From Aquimarina aquimarini (lineage in GTDB: Bacteria; Bacteroidota; Bacteroidia; Flavobacteriales; Flavobacteriaceae): a stretch of DNA of 64,000 bases. Within the stretch, counting starts at the first letter, position 1. Every line of letters starts with the position of its first letter. Below the pieces are notes generated by a model. That model was not told the origin of the DNA. It did not search any database and was given only the letters and a program-made list of their open reading frames with translations. Position numbers and translations under genes: made by a program. Below, one piece after another: positions 50,403 through 59,458 of this stretch. The DNA lies in the NCBI RefSeq assembly GCF_900299535.1, contig NZ_OMKE01000008.1, positions 1 to 64,000 of the forward strand, in the 5' to 3' direction.

Positions 50403-52295
50403 ATGAATTACACAAACACAAACATCACTCAAGTTAATTGCCGATATCCCATATCCCAAAAGTATGTACTTATATACTTGGCACTTTTATTAATTTCTTA
50501 TACTGGTTTTGCTCAGGACGAAATACCTAGGCATTATACAGAGTATGACATGCAAATACGATCAAATAATGATCAGAGTAGAAGTAGTTCACAGGTTATC
50601 ACAGAAACCATATCAGAAAAAGGAGCTACTTGGTTACGATTATTTCTAAAAGATGTAAACTTAGGAAATAAAAGTACATTGACTATCACATCTGTATTAG
50701 ATGGAGCAACACAAACATTAAATTCCAAAACAATAAAAGATTGGAAAAACACGACAGCCTATTTTAATGGAGACGAAGTTATTCTTAAATTAACTGTAGC
50801 TCCAGGAGAAAGTTCTATAGGTATTGGTATCAAAGAACTAGGAGTCGGAGAAAAGTATAAAGGAGCAAAGAGTCAATGTGGATCAAGAGATGATAGAGTT
50901 GATTCTGCCGATAATGCTATTGGGCGGATAGTACCTATTGGGTGTACTGGTTGGATTATAACTAATGGTAGATTAGTAACAGCAGGGCACTGTACTGGGA
51001 GTAGAGCACAACTTATAGAATTTAATGTGCCTAAGTCTAATTCAGGCGGAAGTATTGTACATCCAGGCCCAGAAGATCAATATCCAATCGGTAATTTTGT
51101 TACACCATATACAAATAATCCAAGCCAAGCCAATGACTGGGCAGTATTTACAGCAAGTGCAAACTCGCAAACAGGGCAAACACCAATACAGGCACAAGGT
51201 AAATCATTTAATGTAGTGCAAAGTGCTCCAGGAAGTAATATAACGATTACTGGATTTGGTACTGATACAGGTAGAGATAATCAAACACAACAGATACACA
51301 CAGGGCCATTATCATCAGTAAATAATACATTTGTTAGATATCGAACAGATACTACAGGAGGTAACTCAGGAAGCCCAATTATTGATGCTGCTACAGGAAA
51401 TGCTATAGGAGTTCATGCGTATGGTGGATGTTCTGGTGCTAGTGGATCTAACTCTGGAGAACGTGCAACAATACCTGCATTTTGGAATGCTATGGGGTTA
51501 GATGGTAATCCACCACCACCACCATGTACAACAATCGATTTTAATGATTTCCAGATTACGCCTTTTTCTAATCAAGATAGAGCAGGTAATTTCTCTATAC
51601 AAAACGGTGGAAATTCCTTGTCATTACAAAATAATACATGGAAATATATTTCTATGAATTATAATGTAACAGCGAATACAGTAATAGAATTTCAGTTCAG
51701 TAGTTCTTCTCAAGGAGAAATACATGCCGTTGGTTTTGAAAATGATAACTCATTGACACCATCAAGATATTTCAGAGTCTATGGTACTCAAAACTATGGA
51801 GTCGGTAATTTTGATAATTATTCGGGGTCGGGAACCAAAACTTATAGAATACCTGTAGGTAATTTTTATACAGGCGCAATGAACAGGTTGGTTTTTATTA
51901 ATGATAATGATGTAGGTAGCGGAAACTCTTCTATATTTAGTAATGTGAAAATTTATGAAGGATCATGTGGTCAATCTGCAACTTCAGAAGATTTAATAGC
52001 CGAATTAGAGTCTGCTACACCTATATTAGGAAAAGATAATGAAAGTGATTTATCAGGATTAAAAATCTCACCAAATCCAACTCAAGATAGTTTTTCTTTG
52101 AATGTAAATCCACAAGTAAAAGGAACTGTTACTGCAACAATCTATACTATATTAGGAAGTAAAAAAAGAAAAATAGAACTTCAACCAGGAATAAATACGA
52201 TATCAACTCGTAGTTTGTCTTTGGGGGTAGGTATTTATCTTATCAGAATTGATAACGGAGAAGAATCTACAACAAAAAAATTAATTGTAAACTAA
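50403..52295 (+). CDS. Second secreted trypsin-like protease with a T9SS sorting domain
   Basis: 630 residues, paralogous to the protease at 42436 over the N-terminal domain and protease (AGHC for His, NDWAVFTA for Asp, TTGGNSGSPI for Ser). After the protease it has a different beta-sandwich domain (about 385-520; IDFNDFQITPFSNQDRAGNF, WKYISMNYNVTANTVIEFQF) where the first has ricin domains. The T9SS domain is at the end (KISPNPTQDSFSLNVNPQVK, GIYLIRIDNGEESTTKKLIVN in part). Long stretches are nearly identical in DNA with the first gene, for example 59 identical bases beginning near 51010. Confidence 0.93.
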   Translation: MNYTNTNITQVNCRYPISQKYVLIYLALLLISYTGFAQDEIPRHYTEYDMQIRSNNDQSRSSSQVITETISEKGATWLRLFLKDVNLGNKSTLTITSVLDGATQTLNSKTIKDWKNTTAYFNGDEVILKLTVAPGESSIGIGIKELGVGEKYKGAKSQCGSRDDRVDSADNAIGRIVPIGCTGWIITNGRLVTAGHCTGSRAQLIEFNVPKSNSGGSIVHPGPEDQYPIGNFVTPYTNNPSQANDWAVFTASANSQTGQTPIQAQGKSFNVVQSAPGSNITITGFGTDTGRDNQTQQIHTGPLSSVNNTFVRYRTDTTGGNSGSPIIDAATGNAIGVHAYGGCSGASGSNSGERATIPAFWNAMGLDGNPPPPPCTTIDFNDFQITPFSNQDRAGNFSIQNGGNSLSLQNNTWKYISMNYNVTANTVIEFQFSSSSQGEIHAVGFENDNSLTPSRYFRVYGTQNYGVGNFDNYSGSGTKTYRIPVGNFYTGAMNRLVFINDNDVGSGNSSIFSNVKIYEGSCGQSATSEDLIAELESATPILGKDNESDLSGLKISPNPTQDSFSLNVNPQVKGTVTATIYTILGSKKRKIELQPGINTISTRSLSLGVGIYLIRIDNGEESTTKKLIVN

Positions 52296-52340
52296 AATTA
52301 AATAGATAAAAAGACATTAATTTAGTTAATATTTTAGGAA

Positions 52341-52376
52341 ACACTCTTATGTTATACTCATAAGAGTGTTTTTTTA
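52341..52376 (+). terminator. Intrinsic terminator of the second protease
   Basis: ACACTCTTATG pairs with CATAAGAGTGT over a 7-base loop, followed by seven T. Confidence 0.88.
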
Positions 52377-52488
52377 TTACATGATTTAATGTGTAAAATT
52401 GTAACAAAATAGGGGAGTGTACGTCATATAAGTAGTGATTGCTAATATTTTTAGCAATTGATCAATCATCAATCAAAAAATGTAAATT

Positions 52489-52827
52489 ATGAAACAAGAC
52501 AGATCATTATTAGTCGTTACCCATTTATCACAATTATTAGACCTTATTACTGGATTTGGAGGATTTGTAGTGCCATTAATACTATGGTTAACTCAAAGAG
52601 AAAGAGTTATGGCAATGGATGAGCACGGAAAATCAATTATGAATTTTCAGATAAGTATGTTTATTTATGCTATTATCTGTGTTCCGTTAACATTTATATT
52701 TGGCTTAGGGGCAATAGGATTAACTATCATAGCAGTACTATGTGTTGTATTTCCTGTGATCAATGCAATAAAAGTAAACAAAGGAGAACAACCATCATAT
52801 CCATTATCAATAGAGATTATTAAATGA
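52489..52827 (+). CDS. DUF4870 membrane protein
   Basis: 112 residues with three hydrophobic segments and the family pattern: THLSQLLDLITGFGGFVVPL, then WLTQRERVMAMDEHGKSIMN and FQISMFIYAIICVPLTFIFG. The family is widespread and uncharacterised. It converges on amtB, sharing a palindromic terminator that starts at its own stop codon. Confidence 0.88.
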   Translation: MKQDRSLLVVTHLSQLLDLITGFGGFVVPLILWLTQRERVMAMDEHGKSIMNFQISMFIYAIICVPLTFIFGLGAIGLTIIAVLCVVFPVINAIKVNKGEQPSYPLSIEIIK

Positions 52828-52874
52828 TTAAAAAAAAGAGAGAGAGGGAATTCCCTCTCTCTCTTTTTTTTAAT
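52827..52874. terminator. Perfect 48-bp palindrome, bidirectional terminator
   Basis: The sequence reads the same on both strands from 52827 to 52874, centred on GAATTC, with GA/CT-rich arms flanked by A and T runs. It includes the last base of the DUF4870 stop and the whole amtB stop codon, so it serves both convergent genes with no spare sequence. Confidence 0.9.
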
Positions 52875-54120
52875 GCTGATTAATTCTAAAATCAGGATAA
52901 GCATCCATACCATGTTCATGGGTATCTAATCCATCAATTTCTTCTTTTTCAGATACTCGAATTCCTATAGTCTTTTTGAGAATACTAATAATAGCAAAAG
53001 CAAAAAATAAACAGAATCCCCCTATGATTAATACACCAGCTGTTTGAATCATAAATTGATCAAATCCAGCCTTTGATCCAAAAACCCCTACTGCTAATGT
53101 ACCCCAAATACCGCAAATCAAATGGACAGATATTGCACCTACAGGGTCGTCTAATTTTAATCTATCTATCAATGATACGCCAAGTACGGTAATAATACCT
53201 GCAAACATACCAATAATCAAAGCTTCATTTGTTGACATTAGGTCAGCTCCAGCGGTAATACCTACTAATCCTCCTAAGATTCCATTCAAAAACATAGTGA
53301 TATCATAATTTTTATAAAGTATAGTAGAAAATATAAAAGCACCAATACCACCACTTGCAGCAGCAAGGCATGTAGTAACTAATACTAATGAGGTAACTGC
53401 AGGGTTTGCAGAAAGTACAGATCCACCATTAAATCCAAACCACCCAAACCAAAGAATAAGTGCACCAGTAGTAGCAAGAGGAATGTTATGCCCAGGGATT
53501 GCCTGCGGTTTTTTTTCTGCAGTAAATTTACCAATCCTTGCACCCAAAAGAATTATAGCAACCAATGCAGCCCATCCACCTACAGAGTGTACAAGAGTAG
53601 AGCCTGCAAAATCATAAAACCCTTCAGCCTCCCCAATTTTTAGAGTATATAAAAAACCTTTGCCCCATTGCCAAGAACCTACTATTGGGTACACAAAACC
53701 TATGTATACCAAAGTAAAAATCATAAAAGCGCCAAGTTTTATACGTTCTGCAACAGCACCAGAAACAATAGTTGCAGCCGTAGCCGCAAACATTCCTTGA
53801 AATAAGAAATCTGTCCACCAAGTGTAGCCTCCATTCGCATAAGCAGGAGTCATACCATTTTCAGGAGGAGTGATGCCAAATCCAGCAAATTTTATAAAAC
53901 CAAAATCCCCGTCTTCAAAACTTGGATACATAAGGTTAAAACCTCCTATATAATAAAGTAATAATCCTATACAGATAATAAATACATTTTTGAATAATAT
54001 ATTAATGGTGTTTTTTTGACGTGTAAGCCCTATTTCTAATAAAGAAAATCCCAGATGCATGAAAAATACTAGCGCAGTACATATCATCATCCATATATTG
54101 TTTGTAGTTAAAAGTTCCAT
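52870..54120 (-). CDS. amtB: Ammonium transporter AmtB
   Basis: 416 residues with eleven or so membrane segments. The Amt pattern is visible: FMHLGFSLLEIGLTRQKNTI, GFNLMYPSF, the region TWWTDFLFQGMFAATAATIV, the His-containing GSTLVHSVGGWAALVAIILL (twin-His first member), and HLICGIWGTLAVGVFG (second). It conducts ammonia or ammonium into the cell and is gated by PII proteins. The upstream PII gene on the same strand makes a glnK-amtB operon. Confidence 0.94.
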   Translation of the reverse strand: MELLTTNNIWMMICTALVFFMHLGFSLLEIGLTRQKNTINILFKNVFIICIGLLLYYIGGFNLMYPSFEDGDFGFIKFAGFGITPPENGMTPAYANGGYTWWTDFLFQGMFAATAATIVSGAVAERIKLGAFMIFTLVYIGFVYPIVGSWQWGKGFLYTLKIGEAEGFYDFAGSTLVHSVGGWAALVAIILLGARIGKFTAEKKPQAIPGHNIPLATTGALILWFGWFGFNGGSVLSANPAVTSLVLVTTCLAAASGGIGAFIFSTILYKNYDITMFLNGILGGLVGITAGADLMSTNEALIIGMFAGIITVLGVSLIDRLKLDDPVGAISVHLICGIWGTLAVGVFGSKAGFDQFMIQTAGVLIIGGFCLFFAFAIISILKKTIGIRVSEKEEIDGLDTHEHGMDAYPDFRINQH

Positions 54121-54176
54121 TATTTAATTAGCATTAAAGTTTATTTTTATTTTCCTTTTTTTATGATACCAAACCA

Positions 54177-54515
54177 TTAGTTCAATGTTTCTTCACCTTT
54201 TTCTGAGGTTCGTATTCTATATGCTTCCTTTATATCAGAAACAAATATTTTTCCATCGCCTACTTCTCCTGTTTTTGCAGCTTCCAGAATGGCAGATATA
54301 GCAGCCTTTTCAAAACTATCATTCACTACTATAGATAAATACCTTCTTTGTATATCTGTGGTGCTATAGGTAATCCCTCTATATACACTACCTTTTTGTT
54401 CATGACCCACTCCAGTTACATCCCAATAAGAGAAAAACATAATACCTTTATGGTGTAAAGCTTCTTTTACAACACGATACTTAGACCTTCTGATAATTGC
54501 TTCTATTTTCTTCAT
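54177..54515 (-). CDS. glnK: PII nitrogen regulatory protein (GlnK/GlnB family)
   Basis: 112 residues from the Met at 54515 (MKKIEAIIRRSKYRVVKEAL), chosen because PII proteins start here; an upstream in-frame ATG at 54617 adds a non-homologous 34 residues. The T-loop reads TGVGHEQKGSVYRGITYSTT, with the Tyr of the uridylylation position kept, and the B-loop AKTGEVGDGKIFVS. It binds 2-oxoglutarate and ATP/ADP and blocks AmtB. The longer loop after YRG differs from E. coli GlnK. Confidence 0.92.
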   Translation of the reverse strand: MKKIEAIIRRSKYRVVKEALHHKGIMFFSYWDVTGVGHEQKGSVYRGITYSTTDIQRRYLSIVVNDSFEKAAISAILEAAKTGEVGDGKIFVSDIKEAYRIRTSEKGEETLN

Positions 54516-54944
54516 AAAACAATAAAAAATTAAAATTAGCACTATTATAGAGGTGAATTTATGTAAAATATTATATAACGCTATTTTTTTAGGGGGTGTT
54601 TTGTTTATTTTTATCAATATTGAATTTTTAACCCTATTTAAATTAGGGGTAATTATTTTTTTAATATAAAAGTGAGGATTTGATATTGGTTTTTTAACGA
54701 TACTTTACGAAAACGTTTTCATTAAAATTTATTGATTATCAATAAGCTAAGATTTACAGTTTTTAGTCAAAAATGCATTGTCAAATTCATAATTAGAGGT
54801 CCTTATTTTGTGATTATACTACCCAATACAGGCTTTTTTTAACGAGCTCAGAAAAGTGATGCTGAATGCTCTCGTTTTCTTTTTCCTTCCTTAATGATTT
54901 GTTAATTTCATCAACTTGTAACACCTTTTAAGTTTGAAAACAGT
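54516..54944. promoter_or_regulatory. 429-base divergent control region between PII/amtB and gltBD, with palindromes
   Basis: No gene. A perfect 12-bp palindrome GAAAACGTTTTC at 54709-54720 resembles LacI-class operators, and ATTGATTATCAAT (54731-54743) is a second near it. TAAGTTTG close to the gltB start (about 54928) resembles a -7 box, but no good -33 partner is seen. A regulator for nitrogen assimilation binding here is inference. Confidence 0.45.
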
Positions 54945-57900
54945 ATGAAGAAACAAGGAATGTATCTACCAGAATTTGAGCATGACGCATGTGGTGCCGG
55001 ATTTATCTGTAGTCTAGCAGGAAAAAAATCAAATGATATTATTCATAAGGCTTTAGAAATTCTTGAAAAACTAGAACATCGCGGTGCAGTGAGTTCTGAC
55101 GGAAAAACAGGAGATGGAGCAGGAATATTAATTGATATTCCTCATGATTTTTTTGTAGAACATTGCGATTTTAAATTACCTGATTTTGGAGAATATGCAG
55201 TTAGTAATGTTTTCTTGCCTAAGAAAGATAATCAAAGACAATTCTGTATAGATACTTTTGAAAAAAATATTAATGATCAGGGATTAGTGTTATTAGGATG
55301 GAGAGATGTTCCTGTAGATGAAACCCATTTAGGAAAAATAGCAACAACAACAGAACCTTTTATAAAACAAATATTTATAGGTAAAAAAGATAAGAGTCAA
55401 AGCTATTTTGATTTTAATTTAAAGCTATTTACAGCTAGAAAAATAACAGAACATACCATATATAGTTCTAAACTCTCTGAGAGCAAATTTTTCTATTTAC
55501 CAAGTCTGTCTACAAAAACCTTAATATTCAAAGGGCTTTTAATGCCAGAAGATATAAAGCTTTATTATACAGACCTTTTAGACCCAAAGGTGGTAACACG
55601 TTTAGCATTGGTACATCAACGATTCTCTACCAATACATTTCCTACTTGGGATTTGGCCCAACCTTTTAGATACATGTGTCATAATGGCGAAATAAATACC
55701 CTGCGTGGTAATGTGACTAGAATGCGCTCTAGAGAAGAACTATTAGAGAGTGATTGGTTTGGAGAGGATATAAAAAAAATACTACCAGTTGTATTAAAAG
55801 GCAAGTCAGATTCAGCATCGATGGATATGGTGGTAGAGTTATTATTAATGACAGGAAGATCGCTTCCAGAAGTAATGATGATGATGGTACCAGAAGCATG
55901 GGAGAAAAATCCAGAAATGTCAGAAAAGAAAAAAGCATTTTATGAGTATAATTCATGTACTATGGAGCCATGGGATGGTCCAGCATCGATTCCTTTTACA
56001 GATGGTAATTATATAGGTGCAGTATTAGATAGAAATGGGTTAAGACCTTCTCGTTATAGTGTGACCAAGGATGGCTATGTAATTATGTCTTCAGAAACAG
56101 GGGTGGTAGATCTAGAACCTAGTAATATAGAATATCATGGTAGACTAGAACCAGGAAAGATGTTTCTAGTAAACATGGATGAAGGAAGAATTATAAATGA
56201 TGAAGAAGTCAAAGAAGAAATAGCCGCTAGACACCCATATCGTAAATGGCTAGATAAGAATATGGTACACCTTAAAGATATACCATATAATGATTGTCCT
56301 TTATTTTTAGGAGAAGAAACAGTAGCCAAGCGCAAAGAAGTATTTGGATACACACAAGAAGATATCGATACGATTATTGCACCAATGGGACAATTAGGTA
56401 AAGAACCAATTGGTTCTATGGGATCTGATACACCAATAGCCATACTCTCAGAACGCCCGCAATTGATTTATAACTATTTTAAACAATTATTTGCACAGGT
56501 AACCAATCCACCTCTTGATGGGATTAGAGAAGAACTGATTACAGATATCAGTTTAACTCTGGGAGCAGATCATAATATATTTGATATTACAGAAAAACAT
56601 TGTAATAAGCTAAAAGTACAGAATCCTGTAATATCCAAAGAAGATCTTGATAAAATCAAAACATATACAGGCAAAGGATTTAAATGTAGCTCTGTATCTA
56701 TGTTATACAATATCAACAGAGGATTAAATGGGCTTGAAGATGCACTTGATGGATTGCTCAATGATGTATCAGATGAGATAGAACAAGACACTAATATTAT
56801 TATCCTCTCTGATAGAAATGTGAGTAAACACAGAGCACCGATTCCAGCATTATTAGCCTGTTCATATGTAAATAGTGGATTGCAAAGAATGGGAAAACGG
56901 TCTAAAGTAAGTTTAATTATAGAATCTGCAGAACCTAGAGAAGTACATCATTTTGCACTACTGTTTGGGTATGGTGCTAGTGCTATCAACCCATATATGG
57001 TCAATGAGATCATTGCAGAGCAAATCAAAGAAAATGATATCTCGGGCTTAGCCTTTGAAGAAGCAGTTTATAACTATAACAAAGCAGTAGGCAAAGGGGT
57101 ATTAAAAGTCATGAATAAGATTGGGATTTCAACATTGAACTCCTATAGAAGTTCTCAGTTATTTGAATGTATAGGAATCAACGCCAAAGTTGTTGATCAA
57201 TATTTTCCTAATACGGCTACTCGTATAGAAGGAATAGGGTTGTATGAAATCGAAAAAGAAATCTCTAAGCGTCATAAAAGAGCTTATATTGATCAAGAAG
57301 TAGCAGCAAACTTGAATTTAGAAATAGGAGGACAATATCGATGGAGACGTAATGGAGAAAAACATCAGTTTAATCCTTTGTCTGTAGCCAAACTACAAAA
57401 ATCCGTACGTGACAATGACTCCAAAACATATGCAGAATATGCAAATTTAATTAATGAACAATCAAAATCATTAATGACCATTCGTGGATTATTAGAATTC
57501 TCTAATTATGATCCAATCCCGATAGAAGAAGTAGAGCCATGGACAGAGATTGTAAAGCGTTTCAAAACGGGGGCTATGTCGTATGGATCAATTAGTAAAG
57601 AAGCACATGAGAACCTTGCAGTTGCAATGAACCGAATAGGAGGAAAAAGTAATTCGGGAGAAGGAGGAGAAAATCCACTTCGTTTTTATAAAGATGTAAA
57701 CGGGGATTGGAAAAACAGTGCAATAAAACAAGTAGCATCAGGTAGGTTTGGAGTATCCTCAAATTATTTAACCAGTGCAGCAGAGATTCAGATAAAAATG
57801 GCTCAAGGAGCAAAACCAGGAGAAGGAGGGCAGTTGCCAGGGCCAAAAGTAAATCCTGAAATAGCCAAGACCAGAAACTCAACTCCTTATGTAGGTTTAA

Positions 57901-59444
57901 TATCACCACCACCACATCACGATATTTACTCTATAGAAGACTTATCGCAATTGATTTATGACCTAAAATCTGCAAATAGAGAAGCGAGAATTAATGTAAA
58001 ACTAGTATCAGAGGTAGGAGTAGGTACTATTGCGGCAGGAGTAGCAAAAGCAAAAGCAGATGTAGTATTGATCTCTGGTTTTGATGGAGGTACAGGAGCT
58101 TCACCTTTGACATCCCTAAAACATGCAGGGTTACCTTGGGAACTAGGAATAGCAGAAGCACAGCAAACACTAGTAGGAAATAATCTGCGTAGTCGTATTG
58201 TATTAGAATGTGACGGACAGTTAAAAACAGGTAGAGATGTTGCCATAGCATGTTTGCTAGGTGCAGAAGAATTTGGATTTGCAACGGCACCGCTAGTAGC
58301 TTCAGGATGTGTAATGATGCGTGTATGTCACCTTAATACCTGTCCCGTTGGTATTGCTACCCAAAATCCAGAATTGCGTAAAAAATTCAAAGGCAAACCA
58401 GAACATGTTGTAAATTATATGTATTTCGTAGCTCAGGAATTGAGAGAAATTATGGCGCAACTTGGTTTTAGAACCATCAATGAGATGATAGGGCAGGTAA
58501 GTAAACTGGATCATAAAAAAGCTATCAATCATTATAAAGCGGCAGGAATAGATCTAACCCCTGTTTTACATCAAGTAGAAACCCCAGAAGGTAGATCAAT
58601 ATATAATACAGAAAAACAAGATCATGGGTTAGAAAAATCCATAGATTTTAAAATTATAGAAAAAGCACACCCAGCGCTATTCCGTAAAGAAAGAATAGCC
58701 CTAGATTTTGATATCGTAAATACAGATAGAGCAGTTGGGGCAATATTAAGTAATGAAATCTCTAAAATATATGGAGCTCAGGGATTACCAGAGAACACAT
58801 TAAAACTCAATTTTACAGGAGCAGCAGGACAAAGTTTTGGGGCGTTTGCAACCAAGGGACTTACCATGGTGGTCAATGGTAATACCAATGATTATTTAGG
58901 AAAAGGACTGTCAGGAGCAAAAGTGATCATCAAAGTACCCGAAGAGTCTACCATTGTTCCTGAAAAAAATGTAATTACAGGAAATGTAACCTTATATGGG
59001 GCTACCGCAGGAGAAGTATACATTAATGGTAAAGCAGGAGAGCGATTCTGTGTGCGAAACTCTGGAGCAACAGCCGTTGTAGAAGGAATAGGTGATCATG
59101 GATGTGAGTATATGACAGGAGGTATAGCTGTTATTCTAGGAGAGGTTGGACGTAATTTTGGAGCAGGAATGTCTGGAGGTATTGCATATATCTATGATAA
59201 AGAAAAAACATTTGAAGCACATTGTAATGCTGAAGCTCTTAATCTAGATCCTGTAGAAGAACAAAAAGATATTAATGCATTGAGAACACTAATCGAGAAT
59301 CATTATAATGCCACATTAAGTCCTTTGGCACAAAGAATTTTGGAAAATTGGGAAAGTGAATTGCCAAAGTTTATTAAAATTCTACCAGAAGAATATAAAC
59401 AGGCATTAATACGATTAGAAGAAGAAAAATTAGCACAAGCATAA
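54945..59444 (+). CDS. gltB: Glutamate synthase, large subunit (GOGAT alpha)
   Basis: 1499 residues, normal length. The amidotransferase nucleophile is Cys16 in HDACGAGFICSLAG; the preceding residues are removed in the family. The FMN/synthase domain is in the second half (RFKTGAMSYGSISKEAHENL, SGEGGENPLRF, GAKPGEGGQLPGPKV, HHDIYSIEDLSQL). The [3Fe-4S] cluster is in SGCVMMRVCHLNTCPVGIAT near residue 1125, and the C-terminal GXGXG beta-helix follows (GLSGAKVIIKVP; GGIAVILGEVGRNFGAGMSG). It makes glutamate from glutamine and 2-oxoglutarate with GltD. Confidence 0.96.
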   Translation: MKKQGMYLPEFEHDACGAGFICSLAGKKSNDIIHKALEILEKLEHRGAVSSDGKTGDGAGILIDIPHDFFVEHCDFKLPDFGEYAVSNVFLPKKDNQRQFCIDTFEKNINDQGLVLLGWRDVPVDETHLGKIATTTEPFIKQIFIGKKDKSQSYFDFNLKLFTARKITEHTIYSSKLSESKFFYLPSLSTKTLIFKGLLMPEDIKLYYTDLLDPKVVTRLALVHQRFSTNTFPTWDLAQPFRYMCHNGEINTLRGNVTRMRSREELLESDWFGEDIKKILPVVLKGKSDSASMDMVVELLLMTGRSLPEVMMMMVPEAWEKNPEMSEKKKAFYEYNSCTMEPWDGPASIPFTDGNYIGAVLDRNGLRPSRYSVTKDGYVIMSSETGVVDLEPSNIEYHGRLEPGKMFLVNMDEGRIINDEEVKEEIAARHPYRKWLDKNMVHLKDIPYNDCPLFLGEETVAKRKEVFGYTQEDIDTIIAPMGQLGKEPIGSMGSDTPIAILSERPQLIYNYFKQLFAQVTNPPLDGIREELITDISLTLGADHNIFDITEKHCNKLKVQNPVISKEDLDKIKTYTGKGFKCSSVSMLYNINRGLNGLEDALDGLLNDVSDEIEQDTNIIILSDRNVSKHRAPIPALLACSYVNSGLQRMGKRSKVSLIIESAEPREVHHFALLFGYGASAINPYMVNEIIAEQIKENDISGLAFEEAVYNYNKAVGKGVLKVMNKIGISTLNSYRSSQLFECIGINAKVVDQYFPNTATRIEGIGLYEIEKEISKRHKRAYIDQEVAANLNLEIGGQYRWRRNGEKHQFNPLSVAKLQKSVRDNDSKTYAEYANLINEQSKSLMTIRGLLEFSNYDPIPIEEVEPWTEIVKRFKTGAMSYGSISKEAHENLAVAMNRIGGKSNSGEGGENPLRFYKDVNGDWKNSAIKQVASGRFGVSSNYLTSAAEIQIKMAQGAKPGEGGQLPGPKVNPEIAKTRNSTPYVGLISPPPHHDIYSIEDLSQLIYDLKSANREARINVKLVSEVGVGTIAAGVAKAKADVVLISGFDGGTGASPLTSLKHAGLPWELGIAEAQQTLVGNNLRSRIVLECDGQLKTGRDVAIACLLGAEEFGFATAPLVASGCVMMRVCHLNTCPVGIATQNPELRKKFKGKPEHVVNYMYFVAQELREIMAQLGFRTINEMIGQVSKLDHKKAINHYKAAGIDLTPVLHQVETPEGRSIYNTEKQDHGLEKSIDFKIIEKAHPALFRKERIALDFDIVNTDRAVGAILSNEISKIYGAQGLPENTLKLNFTGAAGQSFGAFATKGLTMVVNGNTNDYLGKGLSGAKVIIKVPEESTIVPEKNVITGNVTLYGATAGEVYINGKAGERFCVRNSGATAVVEGIGDHGCEYMTGGIAVILGEVGRNFGAGMSGGIAYIYDKEKTFEAHCNAEALNLDPVEEQKDINALRTLIENHYNATLSPLAQRILENWESELPKFIKILPEEYKQALIRLEEEKLAQA

Positions 59445-59458
59445 AAACGATATCGACC

